Assembly: GCF_019645815.1 (NCBI RefSeq)
Contig: NZ_CP080997.1
Span: 2,732,880 to 2,796,879 of the forward strand
Direction of reading: 5' to 3'
Origin: Mycolicibacter heraklionensis
Lineage (GTDB): Bacteria > Actinomycetota > Actinomycetes > Mycobacteriales > Mycobacteriaceae
DNA: 64,000 nt
The notes below the pieces were generated by a model, which was not told the origin of the DNA, made no database searches, and worked only from the letters and a program-made list of their open reading frames with translations. The translations under genes and the position numbers were made by a program. Each line of letters opens with the position of its first letter. Position 1 is the first letter of the stretch. This document shows, in pieces, positions 1 through 11,940 of this stretch.

Positions 1-1573
1 TCACCCGCAGGTCACCCTCGGCGAAGTGGCAGCGGCGCTGCACCGCCGCGAGCAGCTGCTCGTTGTGCAGGTGGCCTTCGCCGAAGTTCCACCCGATCAG
101 CGGGCCGGCGATGATCTCGCCGTCGCGGATGTTGTAGTCGGCCACGTTGGCCTCGCCGTTTAAAGCCCGGGGCAACAGTCCGTTCAGTGCGCGGCCCTGC
201 AGGTGCATGGCCCGGAACGCCCCCGGGACTTTGTCGGCGACGAGATCGGCGGTGGCCTGGTCGTAGAACTTCGCCAACTGGCTGATGACCAGCGCCGAGC
301 TCTTGACCACGTTGGCCTCCACGATGTCCTCGGCGCCGTCTCGAAAGCACCAGAAGCTGGCCGCCCAGTTTCCGGCGTAATAGCGCATGGCCGGCAGGAA
401 CGAAATCTGCTGCGGAAACATGTTTCCGGCCACCGGGATCACGATGAGCCCGGTGAACAAGATGGCCATCAACAGCGGCGACCTCAGGTCGTAGACGCTG
501 ACTTCGGGGTGCTGCCCGAACAGGAAGAACAGCGAGAAGAGAAAGAAGACGTTCCATTCCAACGGGACTCCCATCGGGAGGTTGGACAGGATGTTGAGGT
601 GGAAGATCACCATGAACGCGATCAGGAACCACCGCCACGGGTGATCGCCGGCAACGAGCACCAGTAGCGCCGGCACGACGAATTCGGCTGTGGTGCCCCC
701 GACGTGTGCCATCAGCTGCGGTATCCGAGTGGGCCGCAGGTCGTTGATGTGATCGCGGTACATCCGGTGCTTGAGGCCGGTGAAGATCTTCGAGCGCAGC
801 AGGGCATTGTTGCTCGTCATCACCGCGACCACATACGGGAAGTGGTGGTTGAGCTTGGATGTGGCCGCACCCCACCACAATCCAAGGACGATGAGCTTGA
901 ACGCAGCCATCTGGTCCACATACGGAAAGAAGAAGACGAGCAAGGTCAGGCCGTAATGCTCGGCACGAGCGGCCAGAAAGATCGTCTTGTCCCGCAGACC
1001 CGGCAGGACCAGGGCGACGATCATCGGCGCCACCAGCAGCGGGTCGAGCAGGCCCGCCGGGCCGGGGTCGCCCTGCCCCGGTGACAGCAACGCCCAGATG
1101 CCAGAGCCCAACACCGCGGCGTACAGCGCGACGTCGACCACGGTGCGAGTGTCGCCGCGGGTGAGCGGAACCTTGCCCGGCCAGGGCGGCAATCGGATTG
1201 TATTGGGCCGCAACCAGTACAGGACACCGCCGATGGGTGGCCAGAAGCGGGCGGTCAGCGGACCCGATCCGCAGCCCAGGCCCAGAATCTCGAACAGCAG
1301 GCTGAAGACAACGAGCTTCTGGTAGACGATCGGCTGTGTCCACCAGTCGGCGATGCGGCCGAGCTCGCCCAGCCCCGGGGTCAGTGCGATGACCGCCGCG
1401 GCGCCTACGGCGTAGGCCACGATCTTGAGCAGATAGATCAGGTAGACCCCCGACGGGGTGCCGAAACCCTGTTCGGCCCAGTGCCTGCTGCAGACCTGGA
1501 CCCGGGTCGCCCACGGGGTGGCGCGCCACGTTTCGGGGTCGACATCGGGAACCGACGGTTTGATGAACCCCAT
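1..1573 (-). CDS. DUF3556-like multi-pass membrane protein (3' end cut off)
   Basis: The frame is open from an ATG at 1573 to the window edge, giving about 524 residues without a stop. GAGGA lies 4 nt upstream of the ATG. The protein starts MGFIKPSVPDVDPETWRATPW and has many hydrophobic segments separated by short charged loops, including LIYLLKIVAYAVGAAAVIAL near residue 50 and several around residues 290-380. The C-terminal ~120 residues look soluble. The composition and opening resemble the actinobacterial DUF3556 membrane family, whose function is unknown; I name it from memory. It lies after whiA on the same strand but has its own upstream gap, so it may be transcribed separately. A longer open frame overlapping it in another phase is Arg/Pro-rich and is a shadow. 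Confidence 0.6.
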   Translation of the reverse strand, partial: MGFIKPSVPDVDPETWRATPWATRVQVCSRHWAEQGFGTPSGVYLIYLLKIVAYAVGAAAVIALTPGLGELGRIADWWTQPIVYQKLVVFSLLFEILGLGCGSGPLTARFWPPIGGVLYWLRPNTIRLPPWPGKVPLTRGDTRTVVDVALYAAVLGSGIWALLSPGQGDPGPAGLLDPLLVAPMIVALVLPGLRDKTIFLAARAEHYGLTLLVFFFPYVDQMAAFKLIVLGLWWGAATSKLNHHFPYVVAVMTSNNALLRSKIFTGLKHRMYRDHINDLRPTRIPQLMAHVGGTTAEFVVPALLVLVAGDHPWRWFLIAFMVIFHLNILSNLPMGVPLEWNVFFLFSLFFLFGQHPEVSVYDLRSPLLMAILFTGLIVIPVAGNMFPQQISFLPAMRYYAGNWAASFWCFRDGAEDIVEANVVKSSALVISQLAKFYDQATADLVADKVPGAFRAMHLQGRALNGLLPRALNGEANVADYNIRDGEIIAGPLIGWNFGEGHLHNEQLLAAVQRRCHFAEGDLRV

Positions 1574-1605
1574 GCTGTCCTCACTCCCTGCCGTGTGCCC
1601 GTTCT

Positions 1606-1611
1606 GTTATA
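1606..1611 (-). promoter_or_regulatory. Possible -10 element for the DUF3556 gene
   Basis: The minus strand reads TATAAC here, 33 nt before the ATG at 1573, in the 75-bp gap after whiA. It resembles a SigA -10 hexamer but lacks the final T, and no convincing -35 is visible. Confidence 0.25.
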
Positions 1612-1648
1612 GCGGTAAGAACAGGCGCGGGAAGTGGTTTCGGCTCCG

Positions 1649-2632
1649 CTAGGCGTCTTCGAGCAGCTCCGGGGTGACCGCGGACTCGGTGTCGGGAATA
1701 CCGTCCTGCTTGGCCTTGCGGTCGGCCATCGACAAAAGCCGCCGGATCCGCCCCGCCACCGCGTCTTTGGTCATCGGCGGGTCGGCCAGCCGGCCCAGTT
1801 CCTCCAGGGATGCCTGCCGGTGCTCGACGCGCAGCTTGCCGGCCGAAGCCAGATGATCGGGCACGGTGTCGCCGAGGATCGCCAGTGCGCGTTCCACCCG
1901 CGCCGCCGCGGCCACCGCCGCCCGCGCGGAGCGGCGCAGGTTGGCGTCGTCGAAATTGGCCAGCCGGTTCGCGGTCGCACGCACCTCACGGCGGATCCGG
2001 CGCTCCTCCCAGACCAGCCGGGTGTCCTGGGCGCCCATCCGGGTCAGCAGCGCCCCGATCGCCTCACCATCGCGCACCACCACTCGGTCCGCACCACGCA
2101 CCTCGCGGGCCTTGGCGCTGACCCCGAGCCGGCGGGCCGCGCCGACCAGCGCCAGGGCGGCCTCCGGGCCCGGGCAGCCGACCTCCAGAGCCGACGAGCG
2201 ACCCGGCTCGGTGAGCGAACCGTGCGCCAAAAACGCTCCCCGCCAGGCAGCTTCGGCATCAGCGACGCTGCCGCCGACCACCTGGGCGGGCAGGCCGCGC
2301 ACCGGGCGCCCGCGCAGGTCCAACAGCCCGGTCTGGCGGGCCAGAGCTTCACCGTCCTTCGTCACGCGCAGCACGTAGCGGGTGCTCTTACGCATTCCGC
2401 TGGCCGTCAGCACGTGCACGATCGCGTTGTAGCCGTACAGGTCGAAAATGTCCTTGCGCAGCCGCCGCGCGATGACCCCCAGGTCCACCTCGGCTTCGAC
2501 CACGACCCGACCGGCCACGATGTGCAGTCCGCCGGCGAAGCGCAGCAGCGCCGCGACCTCGGCGCGGCGCGCACTCACCGAACTGACCACGAGACGGCTC
2601 AGCTCGTCCTTGACTTCGGCCGTCATCGCCAC
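1649..2632 (-). CDS. whiA: WhiA sporulation/cell-division transcription regulator
   Basis: 327 residues, the usual WhiA length. The N-terminal part is the LAGLIDADG-homing-endonuclease-like domain ([14 protein letters not shown], then [19 protein letters not shown] near residue 135). The C-terminal ~80 residues form the WhiA-type helix-turn-helix ([20 protein letters not shown], residues ~275-295). WhiA is a DNA-binding regulator found in nearly all Gram-positive bacteria; in Streptomyces it works with WhiB on division genes. The start overlaps the end of yvcK by 10 nt, so the two are probably translationally coupled. A second ATG two codons in (MTAEV) is an equally good start. It ends the uvrC-rapZ-yvcK-whiA operon, conserved across Actinobacteria and Firmicutes. 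Confidence 0.95.
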   Translation of the reverse strand: MAMTAEVKDELSRLVVSSVSARRAEVAALLRFAGGLHIVAGRVVVEAEVDLGVIARRLRKDIFDLYGYNAIVHVLTASGMRKSTRYVLRVTKDGEALARQTGLLDLRGRPVRGLPAQVVGGSVADAEAAWRGAFLAHGSLTEPGRSSALEVGCPGPEAALALVGAARRLGVSAKAREVRGADRVVVRDGEAIGALLTRMGAQDTRLVWEERRIRREVRATANRLANFDDANLRRSARAAVAAAARVERALAILGDTVPDHLASAGKLRVEHRQASLEELGRLADPPMTKDAVAGRIRRLLSMADRKAKQDGIPDTESAVTPELLEDA

Positions 2633-3702
2633 GACTTGTCACCTCCCGGCCCGAGCCCGCTCGGTCCACTCACGCCGGATTGCCGGCCCCCGCCCTCGGC
2701 CTGCGTCGCTACCGGCGTCGGAACGGTCAACGTCGATGCGTCGATGCTCCGAACCCCGTCTAGCGCCGCCGCCAACTTTCCTGGGTCATGTAAAGGTGTA
2801 CCAGGTCGGGCCACATCCACGAACCGAACCTCGGCACCGAACAAGTTGGCGGCACGCCGCAGCTGCTCACGCTCACGCTCGCTGGGCACCCGGCCTGCGT
2901 CGATGATGATGTGGTCCACGGTGAATCCGGGCGCGTGTTGAGCCAACACGTGTAGGTGGCGCTCGACGGAGAATCCCGCGGTCTCCCCCGGCTCGGCCAC
3001 CAGGTTGAGCACCAGGGCGCGTCGGGCCGTGGTGTTCTGCAGCGCCGCGGCCAGCCCCGGCACCAGCAGATGCGGGATCACGCTGGTGAACCACGAGCCC
3101 GGGCCGAGCACCACCAGATCCGCGGACATGATGGCGTCCACCGCTTGGCGGGTGGCCGGCGGGTTGCCGGGCAGCAGCCGCACCCGGCGTACCTTGCCCG
3201 GGGTGGTCGCGATGGCGACCTGCCCCCGGATCAGCCGGAACAGTCGAGGGTCGGCTTCCAGCCCGGACACGTCGGCTTCGATCTGCAGCGCGATCGGGCA
3301 CATCGGCAGCACTCGCCCCTTGACGCCCAGCATCCGGCCGAGTTCGTCGAGTGCGGCCACCGGGTCGGCGAGCACTTCGTTGAGACCGGCCAGCAGCAGA
3401 TTGCCGATCGGATGCCCAGCGAGGGCGCCGCTGCCGCCGAACCGGTGCTGCAAGATGGTCGCCCACAGCTGGCCCGTCGGGGTGTCGGACGCCAGCGCCG
3501 CGAGTGCCATGCGCAGATCCCCGGGCGGTACCACGTTCAGTTCGCCGCGCAGCCGGCCCGAGGAGCCGCCGTCGTCGGCGACGGTGACCACCGCGGTGAC
3601 GTGCGGAGTCAGCCGGCGGGCAGCCGACAGCGTCGCGTACAGGCCGTGCCCACCACCGAGCGCGACGATGCTCGGGTTGCCGTTCGCGGGCTCAACGCTC
3701 AC
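2623..3702 (-). CDS. yvcK: YvcK/CuvA family gluconeogenesis factor
   Basis: 359 residues of the CofD/YvcK fold. The N-terminus carries the nucleotide-sugar binding loop [17 protein letters not shown] (residues ~13-29), followed by [15 protein letters not shown]. Family members bind UDP-sugars and support peptidoglycan synthesis and growth on gluconeogenic carbon sources; the mycobacterial protein (CuvA) localises to growing poles. It sits 58 nt after rapZ and overlaps whiA by 10 nt. The last ~40 residues are low-complexity ([18 protein letters not shown]) and probably disordered. Confidence 0.93.
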   Translation of the reverse strand: MSVEPANGNPSIVALGGGHGLYATLSAARRLTPHVTAVVTVADDGGSSGRLRGELNVVPPGDLRMALAALASDTPTGQLWATILQHRFGGSGALAGHPIGNLLLAGLNEVLADPVAALDELGRMLGVKGRVLPMCPIALQIEADVSGLEADPRLFRLIRGQVAIATTPGKVRRVRLLPGNPPATRQAVDAIMSADLVVLGPGSWFTSVIPHLLVPGLAAALQNTTARRALVLNLVAEPGETAGFSVERHLHVLAQHAPGFTVDHIIIDAGRVPSEREREQLRRAANLFGAEVRFVDVARPGTPLHDPGKLAAALDGVRSIDASTLTVPTPVATQAEGGGRQSGVSGPSGLGPGGDKSWR

Positions 3703-3760
3703 TGGCGCCGCTCCTCCTCATCGCTCCGCAAGCTCCGCTCTGCATCGTCGCCGGCGCAAC

Positions 3761-4696
3761 TCATTCGCGGCCCAGATCCCGGTGCAGCACCCGCACCGAC
3801 AGCTCGTCGTTGTCGTCCTGGGCGTCCAGCAGTCGCGCCAGGGCCTCGGCGATGGCCACACTGCGGTGCTTGCCGCCGGTGCACCCGATGGCCAGGGTCA
3901 TGTACCGCTTTCCCTCTCGTCGATAGCCGCCGACCATCAGGGCCAGAAGCCGGTGATAGCCCGCGAGGAACTCATCGGCGCCCGGCTGGCTCAGCACGTA
4001 GTCGCGCACCGCCGGATGCTGACCGGTGTGCGGGCGTAATTCGTCGACCCAGTGCGGGTTGGGCAGGAAGCGCACGTCCATGACCATGTCGGCGTCCATC
4101 GGCAGCCCATACTTGAAGCCGAAGGACTCGACCGTGATGGACGTGGGAGCGCTGACCGCATCACCGCCGAACATCTCCTCGATGCTCTCCCGCAGTTCGC
4201 GCACGCTGAGCACCGAGGTGTCGATGACCAGGTCGGCCACCGCGCGCACCGGCGCCAGCATGATCCGCTCGGCGGCGATGCCCTCGGTGAGGGTCTGCTG
4301 GCCCTGCAGCGGGTGGCTGCGGCGGTTGTGCTCGTAGCGGCGAATCAGTACGTCGTCGCTGGCCTCCATGAACAGCACGCGCGGATTGATGCCGCGGGTG
4401 GCCAGTTCGGTGCGCACCGAGTCCAGGTCTCCGGTGAAACCGGCCGAGCGCACATCCATCACGACTGCCAGCTGGGTGATCCGGGAACCCGCCGCCAACC
4501 CCAGGTCCACCATGCGGGTGATCAGGTCCGGTGGCAGGTTGTCGGCGACGTACCAGCCCAGGTCCTCCAGTACCTTCGCCGCGGTGCCGCGCCCCGCGCC
4601 GGACAGACCCGTCACCAGGACGACGTCGATGCCTGCGCCGTCTCCGGGGCCGGCGACATCGCGCTCCCGCACGCCTTTCGGTGATTCCGTGGTCAT
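3761..4696 (-). CDS. rapZ: RapZ-type nucleotide-binding protein
   Basis: 311 residues. A P-loop ([20 protein letters not shown]) lies at residues ~28-47, and the C-terminal domain contains [17 protein letters not shown], characteristic of the RapZ/YvcJ family. In E. coli RapZ is an RNA-binding adaptor that controls GlmS; in Gram-positives the family is an ATP/GTP-binding protein of uncertain role. The start overlaps the uvrC stop by 4 nt (ATGA), which places it in one operon with uvrC and yvcK. Confidence 0.93.
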   Translation of the reverse strand: MTTESPKGVRERDVAGPGDGAGIDVVLVTGLSGAGRGTAAKVLEDLGWYVADNLPPDLITRMVDLGLAAGSRITQLAVVMDVRSAGFTGDLDSVRTELATRGINPRVLFMEASDDVLIRRYEHNRRSHPLQGQQTLTEGIAAERIMLAPVRAVADLVIDTSVLSVRELRESIEEMFGGDAVSAPTSITVESFGFKYGLPMDADMVMDVRFLPNPHWVDELRPHTGQHPAVRDYVLSQPGADEFLAGYHRLLALMVGGYRREGKRYMTLAIGCTGGKHRSVAIAEALARLLDAQDDNDELSVRVLHRDLGRE

Positions 4697-6651
4697 CCCG
4701 ACATCCGTTGCTGTTCAGCGGCGCCCGCCGCGCCGTCGGCTCCCAGCGCCTCAAGGACAGCGGCGGCGGTCGCCGCGCCGATCCCCGGGATCGAGGTGAG
4801 CTCTTCGACGGTAGCCCTTTTCAGCCGTGCCACCGAACCGAAATGGGAGATCAGCACCTTGCGCCGGTGCTCGCCGAGCCCGGGCACCGCATCCAGCACC
4901 GACTCCGTCATCCGCTTGGAGCGCTTGCTCCGGTGGTAGGTGATGGCGAACCGGTGCGCCTCGTCGCGAATGCGCTGCAACAGGTAGAGCCCTTCGCTCT
5001 GCCTCGGCAGGATGATCGGGTCCGGCTCAGACGGCACCCACACCTCTTCCAATCGTTTGGCCAGTCCGATGGTGGCGACGTCGGTGATACCGAGCTCGGC
5101 CAGCACAGCGGCCGCGGCATTGACCTGTGGCGCACCGCCGTCCACCACGTAGAGGTTCGGCGGGTAGGCGAACTTACGCGATTTTCCTTCCGGGGCAAGA
5201 ATTTCGGCGTCCAGGTGCCGGCGGAACCGACGACGTGTCACTTCGGCGATCGAGGCCACATCGTCGGACCGTCCCTCACCGGCGGCCTCCCGAATCGCGA
5301 AGTGGCGGTAGTCCGACTTGCGGGGCAAGCCGTCCTCGAACACCACCAGCGACCCGACCACATCGGTGCCCTGCACATGACTGATGTCGACACACTCAAT
5401 GCGCAGTGGAGCGTCGGGCAGGCCCAGGGATTCCTGAATATTCTGCAGCGCAGCGGATCTGGCGGTGAAATCCCCGGCCCGTTTCATCTTGTGTTGCTGC
5501 AGTGCATCTTTGGCATTGCGCTCGACCGTCTCCGCCAGCACCCGCTTGTCCCCGCGCAGCGGCACCCGCAGCGAGACCCGCGAACCCCGCAGCTTCGACA
5601 ACCAGCTGGTCAGCTCGTCTGAGTTGGCCGGCAGGCAGGGCACCAGCACCTCGCGCGGCACCGGGTTGGTGGGTTCGTCGGCCGCACCTTCCAATTCGGC
5701 CTGGTCCCCGTAGAACTGGGTGACGAACTGCTCGACCAGCTGTTCCAGGGAGCTCTCGGCGTCGCCGGGGTCGCCGGGCTTCTCGACGATCCAGCCGCGC
5801 TGTCCGCGCACCCGTCCACCGCGCACGTGAAACACCTGAACCGCCGCTTCCAGCTCGTCGTCGGCGAATGCCACCACGTCGGCGTCGGTACCGTCACCGA
5901 GCACCACGGCCTGCTTTTCCAGCGCCCGTTTCAGCGCGGCGACGTCGTCGCGCAAGCGCGCGGCCCGCTCAAAGTCCAGTTCGTCGGAGGCGGCCAGCAT
6001 CTGCTGCTCCAGACTGCGGACCAACCGGTCGGTCTTGCCGGCCAAAAAGTCGCAGAAGTCGTCCACGATCCGCCGGTGCTCCTCGGCGCTCACCCGCCCG
6101 ATGCACGGCGCCGAGCACTTACCGATGTAGCCCAGCAGGCAGGGCCGGCCGATCTGCTGGTGCCGCTTGAACACCCCGGCCGAGCAGGTGCGGGCCGGAA
6201 ACACCCGCAGCAGCAGGTCCAGGGTTTCGCGAATCGCCCAGGCGTGCGAGTAGGGACCGAAGTAGCGCACCCCCTTGCGGCGCGGCCCGCGGTAGACCAT
6301 CAGCCGCGGGTACTCCTCGTTCAAGGTGACCGCCAGCACCGGGTAGCTCTTGTCGTCGCGGTAGCGGACGTTGAAGCGCGGGTCGAACTCCTTGATCCAG
6401 TTGTATTCCAGCTGGAGAGCCTCGACCTCGGTGTTGACCACCGTCCACTCCACCTTGCCGGCGGTGGTCACCATCTGGCGGGTCCGCGGGTGCAGGCCGG
6501 CGATGTCGGCGAAGTACGACGTCAGCCGGGACCGCAGGTTTTTCGCCTTGCCCACGTAGATGACCCGGCCGTGCGGGTCGACGAACCGGTAGACGCCGGG
6601 CGCGACGGGAATGGACCCGGGCGCCGGGCGATAGGTCGCGGGGTCTGGCAC
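4693..6651 (-). CDS. uvrC: Excinuclease ABC subunit C
   Basis: 652 residues, full length. Domains in order: GIY-YIG nuclease ([20 protein letters not shown], residues ~18-37), the cysteine-containing linker (CSAPCIGR), a UVR coiled motif near 205-240 ([20 protein letters not shown]), the RNase H-like second nuclease ([19 protein letters not shown]) and C-terminal helix-hairpin-helix motifs ([13 protein letters not shown] and [16 protein letters not shown]). UvrC makes both incisions around UvrB-bound DNA lesions in nucleotide excision repair. It is the first gene of the uvrC-rapZ-yvcK-whiA run. Upstream is the palindromic element at 6673-6734, which separates it from the PH-domain gene. Confidence 0.97.
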   Translation of the reverse strand: MPDPATYRPAPGSIPVAPGVYRFVDPHGRVIYVGKAKNLRSRLTSYFADIAGLHPRTRQMVTTAGKVEWTVVNTEVEALQLEYNWIKEFDPRFNVRYRDDKSYPVLAVTLNEEYPRLMVYRGPRRKGVRYFGPYSHAWAIRETLDLLLRVFPARTCSAGVFKRHQQIGRPCLLGYIGKCSAPCIGRVSAEEHRRIVDDFCDFLAGKTDRLVRSLEQQMLAASDELDFERAARLRDDVAALKRALEKQAVVLGDGTDADVVAFADDELEAAVQVFHVRGGRVRGQRGWIVEKPGDPGDAESSLEQLVEQFVTQFYGDQAELEGAADEPTNPVPREVLVPCLPANSDELTSWLSKLRGSRVSLRVPLRGDKRVLAETVERNAKDALQQHKMKRAGDFTARSAALQNIQESLGLPDAPLRIECVDISHVQGTDVVGSLVVFEDGLPRKSDYRHFAIREAAGEGRSDDVASIAEVTRRRFRRHLDAEILAPEGKSRKFAYPPNLYVVDGGAPQVNAAAAVLAELGITDVATIGLAKRLEEVWVPSEPDPIILPRQSEGLYLLQRIRDEAHRFAITYHRSKRSKRMTESVLDAVPGLGEHRRKVLISHFGSVARLKRATVEELTSIPGIGAATAAAVLEALGADGAAGAAEQQRMSG

Positions 6652-6672
6652 GGGTTCCAGGCTACTTTCTGC

Positions 6673-6719
6673 GGCGAGCAGACGTGAAAGTCGCGGATTT
6701 CATGCAAAATAGGGTGCTT

Positions 6720-6734
<15 letters not shown>
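6673..6734. repeat. Palindromic element A (18-bp perfect arms)
   Basis: GGCGAGCAGACGTGAAAG (6673-6690) is repeated exactly as its reverse complement at 6717-6734, around a 26-nt AT-richer loop. The right arm includes the TGA stop of the PH-domain gene at 6722-6720, so that gene's last codons are made by the element. A related palindrome with the same CGAGCAGACG end lies at 55604-55661. It probably folds as a terminator for the PH-domain gene before uvrC, and appears to be a dispersed intergenic repeat. Confidence 0.75.
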
Positions 6735-7669
<935 letters not shown>

Positions 7670-8947
7670 CTACAGCGCTCCACCGAATTCGTCCGGCAGC
7701 AACGAGGAGTCGTCGAAGTCCTCCAAGCCGGTCAGTTCGTGGCCCATCCGGTCTCGCTTGGTCAGCAGGTAGCGGATGTTCTCCGAATTGGCCCGCACCG
7801 GCAGCGGTACCCGCTCGATGATGTGCAACCCGTAGCCGTCCAGCCCGACGCGCTTGGCCGGGTTGTTGGTGAGCAGCCGCATCGAACGAACACCGAGGTC
7901 CGAGAGGATCTGCGCCCCGATTCCGTAATCGCGTGCATCGGCCGGCAAACCCAGCTTGAGGTTGGCGTCGACGGTGTCGTCACCGGCATCCTGCAGCTGG
8001 TAGGCCTGCAGTTTGTGCAGCAGCCCGATGCCACGGCCCTCATGCCCACGCATGTAGAGCACCACCCCGCGGCCCTCCTGCGCGACCATCGCCAGCGCCG
8101 CGTCCAGCTGGGGCCCGCAGTCGCAGCGCCGGGAGCCGAACACGTCGCCGGTCAGGCACTCCGAGTGCACCCGAACGAGCACGTCGTCGCCGTCGTTGTG
8201 CGGCCCGGCGATCTCGCCGCGCACCAGCGCGACATGCTCGACGTCCTCGTAGATGCTGGTGTAGCCGACCGCGCGGAACTCGCCGTGCCGGGTCGGGATG
8301 CGGGCCTCGGCGACCCGCTCGATGTGCTTCTCGTGCTTGCGGCGCCACTCGATCATGTCGGCGATGGAGATCAGGGCCAGGCCGTGCTCGTCGGCGAAGA
8401 CCCTCAGCTCTTCGGTCTGGGCCATGGCGCCCTCGTCCTTTTGGCTGACGATCTCGCAGATCGCGCCGGCGGGCTGCAGGCCGGCCATCCGGGCCAGGTC
8501 GACCGCGGCCTCGGTGTGGCCCGGCCGGCGCAGCACCCCGCCGTCCTTGGCGCGCAGTGGCACCACGTGGCCCGGGCGGGTGAAATCGTCGGCGACACTG
8601 GCCGGGTCGGCCAGCAAGCGCATCGTGGTGGCCCGGTCAGAAGCCGAAATCCCGGTTCCGACGTTGTTTTTCGCGTCGACGGTGACGGTGTAGGCGGTGC
8701 CGTGCTTGTCCTGGTTCACCGCATACATGGGCAGCAGGCCCAGCCGGTCGCAGATGGCGCCGTCCAGCGGCACGCACAGATAGCCGGAGGTGTAGCGGAC
8801 CATGAACGCCACCAGCTCGGGGGTGGCCTTCTCGGCGGCGAAGATCAGATCGCCTTCGTTCTCGCGGTCCTCGTCGTCGATGACGACGACGGCCTTGCCG
8901 GCCGCGATGTCGGCAACCGCCCGCTCGACGGTGTCCAACTTCGTCAT
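7670..8947 (-). CDS. ribBA: Bifunctional DHBP synthase / GTP cyclohydrolase II
   Basis: 425 residues from the ATG at 8947, the length of M. tuberculosis RibA2; a GTG/ATG start 23 codons further upstream would add a non-conserved extension. The N-terminal half is dihydroxybutanone-phosphate synthase ([11 protein letters not shown] acidic motif, residues ~22-32). The C-terminal half is GTP cyclohydrolase II, with zinc cysteines in [15 protein letters not shown] and the [10 protein letters not shown] loop. It supplies both precursors of lumazine, matching ribH immediately downstream. Transcription probably comes from the ribE side, 96 nt upstream. Confidence 0.95.
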   Translation of the reverse strand: MTKLDTVERAVADIAAGKAVVVIDDEDRENEGDLIFAAEKATPELVAFMVRYTSGYLCVPLDGAICDRLGLLPMYAVNQDKHGTAYTVTVDAKNNVGTGISASDRATTMRLLADPASVADDFTRPGHVVPLRAKDGGVLRRPGHTEAAVDLARMAGLQPAGAICEIVSQKDEGAMAQTEELRVFADEHGLALISIADMIEWRRKHEKHIERVAEARIPTRHGEFRAVGYTSIYEDVEHVALVRGEIAGPHNDGDDVLVRVHSECLTGDVFGSRRCDCGPQLDAALAMVAQEGRGVVLYMRGHEGRGIGLLHKLQAYQLQDAGDDTVDANLKLGLPADARDYGIGAQILSDLGVRSMRLLTNNPAKRVGLDGYGLHIIERVPLPVRANSENIRYLLTKRDRMGHELTGLEDFDDSSLLPDEFGGAL

Positions 8948-9043
8948 CTGTGCCACCTTGGTTTCGCCGTCGGAAAGCGCCCCGTCGGCGCAACCCGCCC
9001 AACCAGTATGAACCACCCCGGACCCACGGTTCGCCCCGTGGAC

Positions 9044-9652
9044 TCATTCCGTGGGCTTTGTCACCAGTCGCTCGACGTACTTGGCGATCACGTCCACCTC
9101 GAGATTGACCAGCGTGCCGACCGCGGCCCGGCCCAGTGTGGTCAGCTCCAGCGTGGTCGGAATCAGCGAGACTTCAAAGAAGTCATCGGGATCAGCGCCG
9201 AGCCCGGACACCGTCAGCGAGGTCCCGTCGACGGTGATCGAGCCCTTCTCCACCACGTAACGGGCCAGCGACGCCGGCAGCCCGATCCGCACCACCTCCC
9301 AGTGCTGCCCCGGGGTGCGGGCCAGGACCCGCCCGGTGCCGTCGACGTGGCCCTGCACGATGTGCCCGCCCAGCCTGCTGTTCAGGGCCGCCGCACGTTC
9401 CAGGTTCACCGGGCTGCCGACCTGCAACGATCCGAGGCTGGACCGATCCAGCGTCTCGCGCATCACGTCGGCGCTGAATCGACCGCCGGGCTGCACATCG
9501 ACCACGGTCAGGCACACCCCGTTGACGGCGATCGAGTCGCCGTGGCGGGCGTCGGAGGTGACGGTGGGGCCAGCGATGACCAGGCGCGCAGCGTCGGCGA
9601 GGTCCTCACGGCCGACCAGCTCGCCCAGTTCCTCGACGATTCCGGTGAACAT
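9044..9652 (-). CDS. ribE: Riboflavin synthase alpha chain
   Basis: 202 residues beginning MFTGIVEELG, the standard family start. Two lumazine-binding repeats are visible (residues ~1-95 and ~96-195; second begins GGHIVQGHVDGTG). It dismutates two lumazine molecules to riboflavin. It heads the minus-strand ribE-ribBA-ribH-PH group and is divergent from lprG, with only ~50 nt between the two starts. I saw no FMN riboswitch structure in that short gap. Confidence 0.95.
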   Translation of the reverse strand: MFTGIVEELGELVGREDLADAARLVIAGPTVTSDARHGDSIAVNGVCLTVVDVQPGGRFSADVMRETLDRSSLGSLQVGSPVNLERAAALNSRLGGHIVQGHVDGTGRVLARTPGQHWEVVRIGLPASLARYVVEKGSITVDGTSLTVSGLGADPDDFFEVSLIPTTLELTTLGRAAVGTLVNLEVDVIAKYVERLVTKPTE

Positions 9653-9689
9653 CGCACCAGGCTAGACCGCGCCTGCCCGGCGGCCTCTA

Positions 9690-9695
9690 TACGAT
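9690..9695 (+). promoter_or_regulatory. -10 element giving a leaderless lprG transcript
   Basis: TACGAT fits the mycobacterial TANNNT -10 and lies 7 nt before the A of the ATG at 9703. Transcription would therefore start at that ATG. This favours 9703 over the in-frame ATG at 9694, which lies within the -10 itself. Confidence 0.5.
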
Positions 9696-9702
9696 GTCCC
9701 CC

Positions 9703-10392
9703 ATGCGCAGACTTCTCATTGCCCTGGCCACCGCGACCACTGCCGCCGCGCTGTTCGCCGGCTGTTCTTCCAAGGATGCCGGCGGACCGCTGCCGGACGC
9801 GACGACGCTGGTCAAGGAATCGGCCACCACCACCGCCAACCTCCAGAGTGCGCATCTGGCGCTCTCGGTGACCGGCCAGATCAAGAACCTTCCGGTCAAG
9901 ACCCTCGAGGGTGACCTGACCACCCAGCCGACCACCGCGGCCAAGGGCAGCGCGACGATCATGATGCTGGGCTCGGACGTCGACGCCAAGTTCATCGTCA
10001 TCGACGGTGACCTGTACGCGGCGATCACCGGCGATGACTACGACAACTACGGCGCCGCCGACAAGATCTACGACGTGGCCGCGATCCTGAGCCCGGACAA
10101 GGGGTTGGCCAACATGCTGTCCAACCTGACCGACACCAAGTCCGCCGGCCGCGACACCATCAACGGCCAGAAGGCCGTCCGCGTCACCGGCAACGCGCCC
10201 GCTGACTCCGTGAACTCGCTGGCGCCGCAGCTGAAGGCCACCGCACCGACGCCCGCCACGGTCTGGATCCAGGAGGACGGTGACCACCAGTTGGTTCAGG
10301 CCCAGCTCGACCCCAGCGCGGGCAACGCCATCCAGATGACCCTGTCGAACTGGAACGCACCGGTCACGATTGAGAAGCCGGCGGGAGCGTAA
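9703..10392 (+). CDS. lprG: LprG lipoarabinomannan/triacylglycerol carrier lipoprotein
   Basis: 229 residues from the ATG at 9703 ([14 protein letters not shown]). A lipoprotein signal peptide ends in the lipobox LFAGC, so the mature N-terminal Cys would be lipidated. The body matches the LppX/LprG fold ([50 protein letters not shown]). LprG carries triacylated lipids such as lipoarabinomannan and triacylglycerol between membranes together with the P55 exporter. The stop TAA shares its last base with the p55 ATG (TAATG), so the pair is translationally coupled. Start choice rests on the -10 position and on signal peptide shape. Confidence 0.93.
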   Translation: MRRLLIALATATTAAALFAGCSSKDAGGPLPDATTLVKESATTTANLQSAHLALSVTGQIKNLPVKTLEGDLTTQPTTAAKGSATIMMLGSDVDAKFIVIDGDLYAAITGDDYDNYGAADKIYDVAAILSPDKGLANMLSNLTDTKSAGRDTINGQKAVRVTGNAPADSVNSLAPQLKATAPTPATVWIQEDGDHQLVQAQLDPSAGNAIQMTLSNWNAPVTIEKPAGA

Positions 10393-11927
10393 TGCGGGTC
10401 AACCGCACACTCGCGATCGGCGCCGGCAGCCTCGCCGTCCTGCTCGGTGCCCTCGACACCTATGTCGTGGTCACGATCATGCGCGACATCATGGCTCCGC
10501 AGCCGGCCGGTGTCGGCATCCCGATCAACAAGATCCAGCAGCTCACGCCGATCATCACCTGCTACCTGCTGGGCTACATCGCTGCGATGCCGCTGCTGGG
10601 CCGGGCCTCGGACCGGTTCGGCCGCAAGCTGCTGTTGCAGGTCAGCCTGGCCACGTTCGCCATCGGATCGGTCGTGACGGCTCTGTCGGCCGACCTGTCG
10701 ATGCTGGTGGCTGGGCGCACCATCCAGGGCATCGCGGCCGGGGCGCTGTTGCCGGTGACGTTTGCCCTCGGTGCTGACCTGTGGGCAGAGCGCCGCCGGT
10801 CGGCGGTGCTGGGTTGGATCGCCGGCGCCCAGGAACTGGGCAGTGTGCTGGGACCGCTGTACGGCATCTTTATCGTCTGGGTGCTGACCAGCTGGCGGGA
10901 CGTGTTCTGGATTAACGTGCCGCTGACCCTGCTGGCCATGGTGTTGATCCACTTCAGTCTCCCCTCGCAGTCCACGGACGGCCCCCGGGAGCGCGTCGAC
11001 GTGGTCGGCGGGCTGCTGCTGGCGGTGATCCTGGGACTGTTGACGATCGGCCTGTACAACCCCGACCCCAGCGCCAAGCAGGCGCTTCCCGACCACGGTG
11101 TGGCGTACCTGTTGTTCGCGGCGATCGCGCTGGTGGCGTTCACGGTCTGGGAGATCAGGTCACCGACGAAGCTTCTCGACCCGACCGGCGCCCGGATGGG
11201 CCCGTTTCTGGCCGCGTTGGGCTCCTCGCTCTGCGCCGGCGCCGCGCTGATGGTCACCCTGGTTGACGTCGAACTGTTCGGCCAGGGCGTGCTCGGAAAG
11301 ACCCAGAACGAGGCGGCGATGCTGCTGCTGTGGTTCCTGGCCGCACTGCCCGTCGGCGCCGTGGTGGGCGGCGCGATCGCCACCATGGTCGGTGACCGGC
11401 TGGTGACGTTCGCCGGGCTGCTGATCGCCGCCGTGGGCTACTGGTTGATCTCGAAGTGGCCGGTGGACCTGATGGCCTACCATCACGAGATTCTCGGCCT
11501 GAGCCTTCCGGCGGCACACACCGACCAGCTGCTGGCCGGGTTCGGTTTGGGCCTGGTGATCGGACCGCTGACCTCAGCGGTGATGCGGGCGGTGCCGCCG
11601 CGGGAGCATGGCATCGCCGCGGCGGGTGTGGTGGTGGCCCGGATGACCGGGATGCTGATCGGCATGGCCGCGCTGTCGGCGTGGGGCCTCTACCGGTTCA
11701 ACCAGATCCTGGCGGGTAAGTCCAAAGCGGGCGGCGACCTGGTCGAGAAGATGCAAGCCGTTGCACACAACTCCAGGGAAGCATTCGCGGAGATGTACGG
11801 CGAGATCTTCGGGATCACCGCCATCATCTGTGTGGTGGGTGCGGTGCTCGGGCTCTTCATCGGCAGTAACAGCGATTCCGCCGAGGACCCCGAAGTGCCC
11901 GAGCCGGAGGCCGCCATCGCGCGGTGA
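10392..11927 (+). CDS. p55: P55 major-facilitator lipid/drug exporter
   Basis: 511 residues with 14 predicted membrane segments. MFS motif A is present as [10 protein letters not shown] (residues ~75-84) and an antiporter-type motif C as [14 protein letters not shown] (~145-158). P55 (Rv1410c) exports lipids delivered by LprG and contributes to tolerance of several drugs. The coupled TAATG junction with lprG and conserved order support the assignment. It converges on ribD with a 13-nt gap. Confidence 0.95.
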   Translation: MRVNRTLAIGAGSLAVLLGALDTYVVVTIMRDIMAPQPAGVGIPINKIQQLTPIITCYLLGYIAAMPLLGRASDRFGRKLLLQVSLATFAIGSVVTALSADLSMLVAGRTIQGIAAGALLPVTFALGADLWAERRRSAVLGWIAGAQELGSVLGPLYGIFIVWVLTSWRDVFWINVPLTLLAMVLIHFSLPSQSTDGPRERVDVVGGLLLAVILGLLTIGLYNPDPSAKQALPDHGVAYLLFAAIALVAFTVWEIRSPTKLLDPTGARMGPFLAALGSSLCAGAALMVTLVDVELFGQGVLGKTQNEAAMLLLWFLAALPVGAVVGGAIATMVGDRLVTFAGLLIAAVGYWLISKWPVDLMAYHHEILGLSLPAAHTDQLLAGFGLGLVIGPLTSAVMRAVPPREHGIAAAGVVVARMTGMLIGMAALSAWGLYRFNQILAGKSKAGGDLVEKMQAVAHNSREAFAEMYGEIFGITAIICVVGAVLGLFIGSNSDSAEDPEVPEPEAAIAR

Positions 11928-11940
11928 GCGGGCCCAGCCG

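Noticed and set aside
12..1529. 505-codon open frame on the minus strand
   Set aside because: Arg/Pro/Gly-rich with no fold pattern; it is out of phase with a hydrophobic frame starting at 1573 that has a ribosome site and many membrane helices.
9653..9702. FMN riboswitch upstream of ribE
   Set aside because: The gap to divergent lprG is too short and lacks the conserved RFN helices.
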